Shown: piece after piece, positions 15,587-22,923 of the stretch
How the letters are laid out: each line of letters starts with the position of its first letter
Position numbering within the stretch: position 1 is the stretch's first letter
Source of the DNA: a virus
Reading direction: 5' to 3' (one strand)
Length of the DNA: 23,384 nucleotides
IMG/VR virus record: IMGVR_UViG_3300041809_000017
Coordinates: 1 to 23,384 of that record
Notes under the pieces: generated by a model
The model's database searches: none
What the model was told of the DNA's origin: nothing
The model's input: the letters and a program-made list of their open reading frames with translations, nothing else
Program-made: the position numbers and the translations under genes

Positions 15587-18500
15587 AATACGATGCCCAG
15601 GGTAAGCCTTTACAGGCTTCGCGGGGTGCGGCTGAGTATGATGCAAGCGGTAATCCCATTACTGCGCCATCAACCGCGTCTCCAATAAATCCTGACGAGT
15701 ACCCCAAAGTAGCACAGTCCCTTGTCTATTCTCGGATGTTCAACAAGCCTCCGTCTGCTGCATACCAGATGCACGATCAGATTGCAGAACAGATGGACTC
15801 ATTGGGGGTCAAGTCCGGGCCTTCAAACATCGCATCGGAAATGTGGCAGGACTTCAAGGTGGGTGGACAAAGTTCCATCATTGGGCTGGCTACAAGAGAG
15901 AAACTTCCCGATACTTTGCAGAACCCAGGGATGCTTGACCATTTTATGGAAGGTATGACCCAGATGATTTCCGACTTGCCTATTTATGCAATATCAGGCG
16001 CGGCGGGTGGGGCAGCAGGTACGGAAGTTCCTGTAGTTGGCAATACAGCGGGCGCGGCTATCGGAGCCTTCGCTATTCCGGCTGGTCTACGAGAATCTCT
16101 AGTGTTGGGAATCAAACAGGGGAAAATACAGAACTTCAGCCAACTGTGGCATACGACTTTAGATTTGGCTAAGGAAACTACTAAAGGAGCGATCATAGGA
16201 CTCGCTACGTTTGGGGCTGGTGAGGCTACACTTCCCTTTGCCAAGCCTGCCGTAGCTATGGCTATGAAGAGGGCACAACAGGCGGCGGCAATGACTGTAG
16301 CGGGGTCTGCGGTTGAAGGACGTATGCCTACGGCCCAGGACTTCGCCATTAATGCGGCGATGTTTACTGCGATGCACTACACCGCTGCGGCGTTCGGGAC
16401 GGCTGATATTGCGGCCCCAAAGGTGCATGAGAAGTTGCTGGAGATATACAAGGATACCGGTGTTCATCCCGCCGACGTTGCTGCTGAGGCACTAAAGCGG
16501 TCAGAAGCAGGACGTGGTTCGGAGCCGGTTGACCCGATTGACCGTCTGGACGAGATTGCGCGGGAAGCAAAGGAGGTTGCGGGTGGAGAAGAGGCCAAGC
16601 CGAAAGAGGGAGCAAAGCCGGAAGCAAAGCCAACTGAGGAGCCTGCTACCCCTGAACTTCCGCCCGCTGAACTTCGTCCGGCCATCCGACAGGGAGACGA
16701 GATTACCGAAGGCAAGGACGGCGAGACTCACGATGAAACTATTGCGCGAACCGGCGTAGAGGAGACTCCCGAAACCGAGCGAGGGTTTGTAGACAAAGAC
16801 GGCAGTTGGCACAACCGCGAAGAGGCTCTGGCAAAGGTTCGGCAGAATGAGCCGGAAGTGGCGAAGGCGTGGGAACAGGTCACACAAGACCCCGATGCAG
16901 AGTTTCATAGTGAGGACTACAACGAAGCGCGTCAACGGTCTACAGGTATCAAGAACGCTTCAGTGGACGCGCAGCGTGAGCAGATGGGGTTGCCGCCGAT
17001 AGAGTCTCCCATGCGGGTGCTCGATCCTGACAACTGGGATGTGGCGAAAGAGGATGTCAATTCTGGCCGCATTGACCCACTGAAAATTGCAGAAGGTATC
17101 AACAATAATCCACGAAACTTGTCTGCCGAAGAGACGAACGCGATGAACTATTATCGCTCCCAACTCTCCACCCAGCACAAAGCCGTCATGGATGCTGTTG
17201 AGAAAGCTAGGGAAGAGAACGACCCTAATACTGAGGCAAGAGCAAGAGAGAATCTGCAAGAGATAGAAGACAAGATCAACACGGTTGACGAGGCAACAAA
17301 GAGGGCCGGAACAGAATGGGGCCTGACTGGGCAGATGCGCCAGCGCATGATTGCTGAAGACTATTCTCTGGATCGCCTGCTCCAAAGGGCGAGGATTGCC
17401 AGCAAGACGGGCGAGGTATCGCCTGAAGTTCGTGACCGTCTTGAGACTCTTTCAAGTCAGTTGGAGTTGGCGAACAAGCAACTTGAAGAGTATCGGTCGA
17501 AGCAATCACAGCGCGAAGCACAGCGCACGGTAGAGAAGATCAAGGCGGATACGGCGAGGGTTGAGCGCAAGGGTGAACGTGCAGAGATTCGCGTCAAGTT
17601 GAAAATGGAGTTTGACAACCTCATCAAAGACCTGGATAAAACTCTATCCTCCCGTATGTCGGCAAACCCATTCCTTGATCCTGAGATTTTGGGACAGTTG
17701 GGAAAGATTGCCAGAAACCGTGTTGAATCGGGCCTGACGCGCATCGAGGATGTAGTAGACGACATTCATGGTGCTCTGACCAATATCGGCTATCAGGTCA
17801 GTAAGCGCGATCTTCGGGATGCAATCAGCGGATATGGCAAGACAATAGAGATGAGCAAGGAGGCCGTAGACGTTGCCCTGCGGGAAGTGCGAAGACAAGG
17901 CAAGCTCATCTCTGCGCTCGAAGACGCGGAAGCAAAGCAAATACCTTCGCGTAGCGGGTTACAAAGGGATGCGCAGTCTGATCGTGTACGGGAACTCCAG
18001 CGTCAAGTGAAACAGGCGATGCGTGAGTCCGGTATTGATGTGCGCAAGTCGCAGACCCCAGAACGCCAGTGGAAAACAGCCCTGGATTCCGTGAAAACTC
18101 GTCTGCGCAACCAGATTGACGACCTCACCAAACAGTTGAAGACGGGAGAGAAAGAGGCCAAACGTACCGGAATTGTCTACGACGATGAGGCAAAGGCTCT
18201 CAAGGAACAGCGTGACAACCTGAAGGAGTTGCTGCGAATTGCAACACAAGAACCTCAGAAGGTATCGGCATATCAAGAGAGCCGTATTAGGGCGGCAGAG
18301 AAACAACTCGCTGAATTGCAACGCAAGGTCAAAGAGAAAGACCTTACTCCACAGCAGAGACGCGAGGGGCCAGAAACCAAAGAGATTACCGCATTGCAGG
18401 AAAAGATTGCCAAGATGCGTGAAACCTATCGCCAGATGGTGAAGGAGTCGAAAGCAAAGACCCCTGCGGAGATTGCGGAACAACGTATCAAGGCGGCTGC

Positions 18501-20241
18501 AAGCGCGATGGAGAAGCAGATTGCTGAATACGAACGCAAGATCAAAGAGGGTGATATAACCCCAGAGCAGCGACGGGCAGGACGACCAGAGCCAAGAGAA
18601 ATCTCCCTGCTTCGTGACCGTCTTGATGCAGCGCGTGAAACCTATCGCCAGATGAAGGAAGCGGCACAACCTAAAAAATCTCCAGAGCAGATTGCGCTTG
18701 ATCGCTACAAGGCAAACGTTCAGAAGCGCATTGCTGACATGGAGAATCGTCTGAAGACGGGTGACTTCACAAAGGAACCACCAAAGCAGACAGTACTCGA
18801 TCCTGAAGCCGATGCACTCAGGATCAAGGCCCAGAAGTTGCGCAATCAGGTAGACGATGAGATTGACAAGCAGAAACGGGCCAACGCTACAACTACTGAC
18901 AAGGTTCTCCACGCATTCTCTAAATGGAGACGTTTCACGGTACTGACCAGTCCGCACACGTTCGGGAAACTTGGCATGGCTGCGATGTATCGCATGGGAG
19001 CTACCCCGGTAGAGGAACTTCTAGGTGGAGTGCTATCAAAGATTCCGGGGGTTAGTTCGGTTGCGGATCGTGCTCCGTTTGAGGGTAAACCAAGCATCTC
19101 CGCAGAAGCAAAGGCCATGTCTCAGGCGTTCGAGAAGGCTACCAGAGACGACGTTTGGCAGATGCTAAAGACCGGAGAGACTTCTCTGGACGAACTATTT
19201 GGAGGGCAGAAAGGACGTACACCCCGCGAAGCCCTGGACTTCATGGGAAATCTTCACGGTGCTATCAAGGTACTACCTAAACGGGCTGAGTTCTTCCGAC
19301 GATTGGAGATAGGAACGCAGTGGGCCATCGACCACAACCTTGACATCCACGATCCGAAGGTACAAAGCGCATTGACGGCAGGCGCCTACGAAGAGGCAAA
19401 TCGGGCCATCTTCATGCAGAAAAACGTAGTGACAACTGCATGGAATATGATGCTCAACTACTTCCATCAGCACGGAGCGGCAGGAAAGGCATTGGAGACG
19501 GCGGGGAGATTTATGTTCCCCATCGTCAATGTTCCCACTAACTTTGTGGCAGAGATGGCGCAGTACAGCCCCGGCAGTCTGCCGTGGTACACAGTCCAAC
19601 TATTCAAGGTTTTGACCGATGAGAACCGTATGGGCAAGAGTGCGATGGACAACCTGAGTATGCACGATATGGACAACATCATGCGCGGGTTGAAGAAGGG
19701 AACTGTGGGCCTCGCTCTGCTTACTATCGGGTATGCGCTTCGTAATTCAATTACTGGTTACTACAAGCCGTCCACAAAGAGGATGGCAGGAGAGCCGGGG
19801 ATGGGTACTGTGACAGTGGGTGGAGTCAACATCCCTTCATGGCTGCTTGAGAATCCGGCTTTGGAGACGCTACAGCTTGGCGCGACGATGGGACATGTGT
19901 GGGATCACTACCAAGTGAAGGGAGAGTCTGGAGGGTTGATTGCTGGCGCAGCATTCGGTGCGCGGGGGGCTGCAGCGAGGCTTCCATTCCTAGAGGAACC
20001 AGGTAGGGTGATGGAACAAACGCAAACGCCGGAGCAGACTGGGGTGTGGGCAGGGCAACTTGCGGGGAGCATCCTAGAGCCTCTTGGTGCGCAACAGATA
20101 GCACAATGGACAGACCCAGAGGGTACGGCAAGGAAGGCGAAGACATTTACAGAATCGGTTGAAATGGGAGTTCCTGGATTACGCGAGACAGTACCTATTC
20201 GCGGTAAGAAACGATCCACGATCAGAAAGATGGGACAATGA
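15565..20241 (+). CDS. Giant internal virion / ejection protein with glycine-zipper, coiled-coil repeats and LPD38-like C-terminus
   Basis: The predicted protein has 1558 residues. ATG 15565 follows GGAAGG; an earlier in-frame start only extends into the previous gene. An imperfect start repeat (EYDAQGKP and EYDASGNP) is followed at about 143-175 by a Gly/Ala-zipper hydrophobic region, AGGAAGTEVPVVGNTAGAAI. A Lys/Glu/Pro-rich acidic linker (about 340-440) separates this from a long charged coiled coil. Four degenerate units of 64-72 residues are visible (near 858, 922, 993 and 1063). From about 1110 the protein changes to a domain resembling large polyvalent protein domain 38 of phages: KVLPKRAEFFRR, GRFMFPIVNVPTNF (from 1314), a hydrophobic GTVGLALLTIGYAL (1379) and GGVNIPSWLLENPALETLQL. 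It holds the position of T7 gp16, but I see no lytic transglycosylase motif. A DNA-ejection role is inferred. Confidence 0.62.
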   Translation: MAGTEAVEYDAQGKPLQASRGAAEYDASGNPITAPSTASPINPDEYPKVAQSLVYSRMFNKPPSAAYQMHDQIAEQMDSLGVKSGPSNIASEMWQDFKVGGQSSIIGLATREKLPDTLQNPGMLDHFMEGMTQMISDLPIYAISGAAGGAAGTEVPVVGNTAGAAIGAFAIPAGLRESLVLGIKQGKIQNFSQLWHTTLDLAKETTKGAIIGLATFGAGEATLPFAKPAVAMAMKRAQQAAAMTVAGSAVEGRMPTAQDFAINAAMFTAMHYTAAAFGTADIAAPKVHEKLLEIYKDTGVHPADVAAEALKRSEAGRGSEPVDPIDRLDEIAREAKEVAGGEEAKPKEGAKPEAKPTEEPATPELPPAELRPAIRQGDEITEGKDGETHDETIARTGVEETPETERGFVDKDGSWHNREEALAKVRQNEPEVAKAWEQVTQDPDAEFHSEDYNEARQRSTGIKNASVDAQREQMGLPPIESPMRVLDPDNWDVAKEDVNSGRIDPLKIAEGINNNPRNLSAEETNAMNYYRSQLSTQHKAVMDAVEKAREENDPNTEARARENLQEIEDKINTVDEATKRAGTEWGLTGQMRQRMIAEDYSLDRLLQRARIASKTGEVSPEVRDRLETLSSQLELANKQLEEYRSKQSQREAQRTVEKIKADTARVERKGERAEIRVKLKMEFDNLIKDLDKTLSSRMSANPFLDPEILGQLGKIARNRVESGLTRIEDVVDDIHGALTNIGYQVSKRDLRDAISGYGKTIEMSKEAVDVALREVRRQGKLISALEDAEAKQIPSRSGLQRDAQSDRVRELQRQVKQAMRESGIDVRKSQTPERQWKTALDSVKTRLRNQIDDLTKQLKTGEKEAKRTGIVYDDEAKALKEQRDNLKELLRIATQEPQKVSAYQESRIRAAEKQLAELQRKVKEKDLTPQQRREGPETKEITALQEKIAKMRETYRQMVKESKAKTPAEIAEQRIKAAASAMEKQIAEYERKIKEGDITPEQRRAGRPEPREISLLRDRLDAARETYRQMKEAAQPKKSPEQIALDRYKANVQKRIADMENRLKTGDFTKEPPKQTVLDPEADALRIKAQKLRNQVDDEIDKQKRANATTTDKVLHAFSKWRRFTVLTSPHTFGKLGMAAMYRMGATPVEELLGGVLSKIPGVSSVADRAPFEGKPSISAEAKAMSQAFEKATRDDVWQMLKTGETSLDELFGGQKGRTPREALDFMGNLHGAIKVLPKRAEFFRRLEIGTQWAIDHNLDIHDPKVQSALTAGAYEEANRAIFMQKNVVTTAWNMMLNYFHQHGAAGKALETAGRFMFPIVNVPTNFVAEMAQYSPGSLPWYTVQLFKVLTDENRMGKSAMDNLSMHDMDNIMRGLKKGTVGLALLTIGYALRNSITGYYKPSTKRMAGEPGMGTVTVGGVNIPSWLLENPALETLQLGATMGHVWDHYQVKGESGGLIAGAAFGARGAAARLPFLEEPGRVMEQTQTPEQTGVWAGQLAGSILEPLGAQQIAQWTDPEGTARKAKTFTESVEMGVPGLRETVPIRGKKRSTIRKMGQ
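18277..18840 (+). repeat. Coiled-coil repeat array in the giant internal protein
   Basis: Units begin near 18277, 18478 and 18697, each with R-x-K/R-A, then I-A/L-x-x-E/Q-R-K-x-K-x-x-D-[IL]-T-P-[EQ]-Q-R-R and a RETYRQM end. A fourth, weaker unit precedes them around 18136. The RETYRQM blocks at 18417 and 18633 are exactly 216 nt apart and share over 20 identical bases, so part of the array duplicated recently. Confidence 0.72.
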
Positions 20242-20306
20242 TTTCAGACTTTGATTTGCAGATGATTGGGCTGCACAATGCAGAGACACCTTACTGGTGG
20301 GTTTGA
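20238..20306 (+). CDS. 22-residue micro-ORF linking internal-protein and ATP-grasp genes
   Basis: The ATG at 20238 overlaps the TGA of the giant internal gene (ATGA), and its TGA (20304-20306) overlaps the ATG of the next gene (TGATG). It reads MISDFDLQMIGLHNAETPYW, then WV. The same double-overlap arrangement is seen at 2185-2283. The SD is weak and no family is recognised. Without it, ribosomes would have to cross 64 nt to reach the next start, so it may act as a coupling device; it could also be chance. Confidence 0.4.
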   Translation: MISDFDLQMIGLHNAETPYWWV

Positions 20307-21562
20307 TGGAAGATTACTCTACCAAGTCGGTCTGTGTGGTGGACAATGGGGTGTATACCTGTCTCGCGGAGAAACTGTCTGAGACGTTCGGTAAGGTCTG
20401 GTATCACTCTCCGTGGGTAGCTGACTATCCCTCTTCAACCCACACGGAACTTGGCAAGGGATTCCCCACGTTTGAGCGCGTAGACGACATCTGGGACATC
20501 TTGGATGAGGTAGACCTGTTTGTGTTCCCTGAGAGCCACCAGGGGCCGTTGCAGAACTATCTGACGGACATTGGCAAGCGCGTTTGGGGATCGCGCACCG
20601 GAGACGAACTGGAATTGTATCGGGAGGAATCTAAAGAGTACATAGATAGTTTAGGCATCCTTCAGCCTCCCTACGAGGTTGTGAAGGGAATGACAGCCCT
20701 GCGCAAGTACATCAAGAGCCGCGACAAAGAGAAGATGTGGGTGAAGATCAGCCGGACGCGAGGCGACACGGAAACCTTCTCGGTCGAGGGCTACGAACTC
20801 AGCAAGAACCATCTGGACGAACTGGAAGCAGAGTTTGGCCCAATGGCAGAGTATAGGGAGTTTGTCATTGAGGATAACCTGCCTGATACCTACGACTTAG
20901 CAATAGACACCTATTGTATTGATGGAAAGTTCCCTTCTAAGTCATTGATGGGTAACGAACAAAAGGATCAAGGATATGTTTGTGTAGTCAAGGACTGGGA
21001 AGACTTCCCGAAGACAATGCGGGAGAACTACGAGAAGTTGAGTCCTGCTCTAAAGGGGTACGGCTATCGCAACTTCTTTGCAATGGAGCATCGCACTGGC
21101 AAGGACAAGATGTACCTGAGCGATCCCTGTTGCCGCGTGGGGTCGCCGGTCTTTGAGTTGGAATTGAACATGATGGCTAATCTTGCCGACATTCTCTGGC
21201 AGGGGGCCGGAGGGGTGCTGGTAGAGCCGGAGTACAGGGGAAAGTATGGATATGAGATTCTGGTGCAAAGTCAGTGGGTTGACCAACATCCTCTTCTGGT
21301 ACAGTTCCCTGAGAAGTACCGTGACCAGATCAAGTTCCGTTATGCCTCGCAGTTCCCTGATGGCCTATGGATACTGCCGCAGAAGGCGGGGCCAATCTTC
21401 GGTGCCATCGTATCCTATGGAGATAGCATTGATGCTTGCGTTGCCGAAATCGAGGAGATTAGCAGCCAGATCAAGGGCCAGAATGTTGAGTCATTTACGG
21501 GAAGCGCAGAGACGTTGAAGGCGAACCTGAAAGAGTTGGCAAGCTGGGGTTATACAATCTGA
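20306..21562 (+). CDS. ATP-grasp-like ligase (PurD / peptide-ligase type)
   Basis: The protein has 418 residues. The plan fits the ATP-grasp fold. An N-terminal preATP-grasp part (1-95) has VVDNG and a F-V-F-P-E strand end. W-G-S-R-T-G-D-E-L-E-L-Y-R-E-E-S-K (94-110) and a Y-E-V-V strand correspond to the K-x-x-A/x-x-G-I-P-x-P region of PurD-like enzymes. MWVKISRTRGDTETFSV (144-160) takes the ATP-lysine and glycine-rich loop place. YREFVIEDNLPDTYDLAIDT (183-202) corresponds to the V-E-E-F strand. SDPCCRVGSPVFELEL (272-287) corresponds to the magnesium-binding N-x-R-x-G-D-P-E loop, with altered residues. Such enzymes join a carboxylate to an amine using ATP. The substrate is unknown. Loop changes mean activity is not assured. 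ATG 20306 is chosen for the TGATG overlap. Confidence 0.55.
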   Translation: MEDYSTKSVCVVDNGVYTCLAEKLSETFGKVWYHSPWVADYPSSTHTELGKGFPTFERVDDIWDILDEVDLFVFPESHQGPLQNYLTDIGKRVWGSRTGDELELYREESKEYIDSLGILQPPYEVVKGMTALRKYIKSRDKEKMWVKISRTRGDTETFSVEGYELSKNHLDELEAEFGPMAEYREFVIEDNLPDTYDLAIDTYCIDGKFPSKSLMGNEQKDQGYVCVVKDWEDFPKTMRENYEKLSPALKGYGYRNFFAMEHRTGKDKMYLSDPCCRVGSPVFELELNMMANLADILWQGAGGVLVEPEYRGKYGYEILVQSQWVDQHPLLVQFPEKYRDQIKFRYASQFPDGLWILPQKAGPIFGAIVSYGDSIDACVAEIEEISSQIKGQNVESFTGSAETLKANLKELASWGYTI

Positions 21563-21574
21563 TTGGAGGGTATT

Positions 21575-22021
21575 ATGCGTACACGATTTCTGTTCTTTAC
21601 GTTGGCCGTAGTCGTTCTCTTGATCGCGGGTCTGTGCTCGATTGGAGCGCAACAGGTGAACCCTATAAGCGGAGTTACTTATGACTGGGCGGCGGTTTCT
21701 GGAACCGGACAGTTGGGGGGATACCTGTACCAGTATCAGAACGGAATTACCTCCGGTTCTAGTAACTTCACGATTGACTGGGGTGTGACGGGAACCGCTC
21801 CATCGGTCTGCACCTTTCGTGTAGAGGGAAGCTCCGATGCGGTAGCCTGGACGGGATTGGATGCAACCGCACCATCGGCGGATTCGGCTCCGTGTACGTC
21901 TTCTAATCTCCTGTCTATCGCCTATAAGCCTGCCCGATTTATCCGTATCAATATCGTGACATACACCGCTGGAGATTCAACAACCAAGGTGATATTTCAC
22001 TATACAAGGGGGTCGATGTGA
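21575..22021 (+). CDS. Secreted beta-sandwich protein with Sec signal peptide
   Basis: The 148-residue protein begins with a classical signal peptide: MRTR, then FLFFTLAVVVLLIAGLCSIG, and an A-QQ cleavage site around residue 24. It has no lipobox, because the Cys context is AGLC. The mature part is Gly/Ser/Thr-rich with W-G-V, S-S-D-x-x-x-W and ARFIRINIVTYTAGDSTTKV. That pattern is seen in small phage beta-sandwich proteins that display S-x-D-x-W and aromatic R-x-N strands. ATG 21575 follows GGAGGG by 4 nt; the TTG at 21563 would add four residues but lies on the SD itself. It directly precedes two further signal-peptide genes. Function is unknown; a tail-tip or surface role is inferred. Confidence 0.62.
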   Translation: MRTRFLFFTLAVVVLLIAGLCSIGAQQVNPISGVTYDWAAVSGTGQLGGYLYQYQNGITSGSSNFTIDWGVTGTAPSVCTFRVEGSSDAVAWTGLDATAPSADSAPCTSSNLLSIAYKPARFIRINIVTYTAGDSTTKVIFHYTRGSM

Positions 22022-22890
22022 AACGAGTCCTTGCACTTCTCATGGCTTTAACAACAGTCACAGCTTTCTCTCAGTCTCCGGTGTATGGGATTCCAGGCAC
22101 CGCTGGTGCCGTAGCTCTAGCCAACGGAACAACCGCGACTACTCAGCCTTACGCCGGGGATGCGACGACCAAGGTTGCTACGGATCAGTTTGTGCAGAAC
22201 GCCATCAACTATTCGATGGCGACAGTTCCGCTGACCCTCAGCACCGGCACATATTCGTTCGATGCAGCATCGACTTGTGCGCCGACGATTGGTTTTACGG
22301 CGAGTGGAAACATCAGCGCGATAGGGACAATCTATTCGGGCGGTACTGGCTGCGTAGTAGGTGACCTGCTGTCCGTTGGCGGCGGAAACCACGACGCGAT
22401 TGTTCAAGTAGCAACACTGACCGGATCGGCCGTGGCGTCTCTCAACATCGTCTACGGCGGTACTGGGTATACCTCAGCCATCAACATTGCTACTGGAGCG
22501 ACTTCTTCCATTCCGTTCACGTTCCTCTTGTCCGGTGCCCTGAGCGGCAACGTGACTTTGGTGATGACGAATGGAACATATCTGACGCAGAGCAACCAGT
22601 GGATATTTGCCGACAACACAACCGGCAATCCCACCTACGCGGTGAAGGTCTGCGTCGCTGGAGCGACGGACGCTTGCGCTGCGGGAGGCCGTACTGTCAC
22701 GCTGGTTGAGGGTACGAACAATTCTACCTCTACGATCTTGCAGACAGACGGCGCGGCGAACGTGGATCTGGCGATTGGGTATCTCCCAAGCCTCCAGTTG
22801 GGTCTGAGCGGAAGCAAACTCCCCCTTTGCGAGTCCAACGGAGTTATCTATGCTGGAACTAATACGGTAGGGGTATTGGCTTGCCCATAG
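22018..22890 (+). CDS. Tail-fibre-like secreted protein with GGTGY repeats
   Basis: The predicted 290 residues start at GTG 22018, overlapping the previous TGA (GTGA). The N-terminus, MKRVLALLMALTTVTAFSQS, is a good Sec signal peptide. TTATTQPYAGDATTKVATDQ is the collar-type motif common at the start of phage fibre and side-tail proteins. IYSGGTGCVVGDLLSVGGGN and later IVYGGTGYTSAINI are two units of the GGTGY-type beta repeat seen in phage tail proteins. Hydrophobic and Gly/Thr alternation continues to the end, where a Cys near the C-terminus is noted. It is probably a fibre or its adaptor. The signal peptide is odd for a virion component assembled in the cytoplasm. Confidence 0.62.
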   Translation: MKRVLALLMALTTVTAFSQSPVYGIPGTAGAVALANGTTATTQPYAGDATTKVATDQFVQNAINYSMATVPLTLSTGTYSFDAASTCAPTIGFTASGNISAIGTIYSGGTGCVVGDLLSVGGGNHDAIVQVATLTGSAVASLNIVYGGTGYTSAINIATGATSSIPFTFLLSGALSGNVTLVMTNGTYLTQSNQWIFADNTTGNPTYAVKVCVAGATDACAAGGRTVTLVEGTNNSTSTILQTDGAANVDLAIGYLPSLQLGLSGSKLPLCESNGVIYAGTNTVGVLACP

Positions 22891-22897
22891 GAGCAGC

Positions 22898-22921
22898 ATG
22901 AAACTGACGGTGACGAGGTAG
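22898..22921 (+). CDS. Seven-codon minigene candidate before the fibre gene
   Basis: ATG at 22898 lies 4-5 nt after TAGGAG and runs MKLTVTR to TAG 22919-22921, ending two bases before the next ATG. It could be a translational leader feeding the fibre start at 22924, or a chance reading in the 33-nt gap. The evidence is only the SD and the tight spacing. Confidence 0.25.
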   Translation: MKLTVTR

Positions 22922-22923
22922 AT

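Noticed and set aside
17959-18957. 332-codon antisense frame that looks like a multi-spanning membrane protein
   Set aside because: It is the exact complement of the Lys/Glu-rich coiled-coil array; Lys and Glu codons read as Leu and Phe on the other strand, which creates a false hydrophobic protein. No ribosome site or gap supports it.
20297-20305. GTG at 20297 as ATP-grasp start
   Set aside because: ATG 20306 has the TGATG overlap typical of this operon; the GTG adds only three residues.
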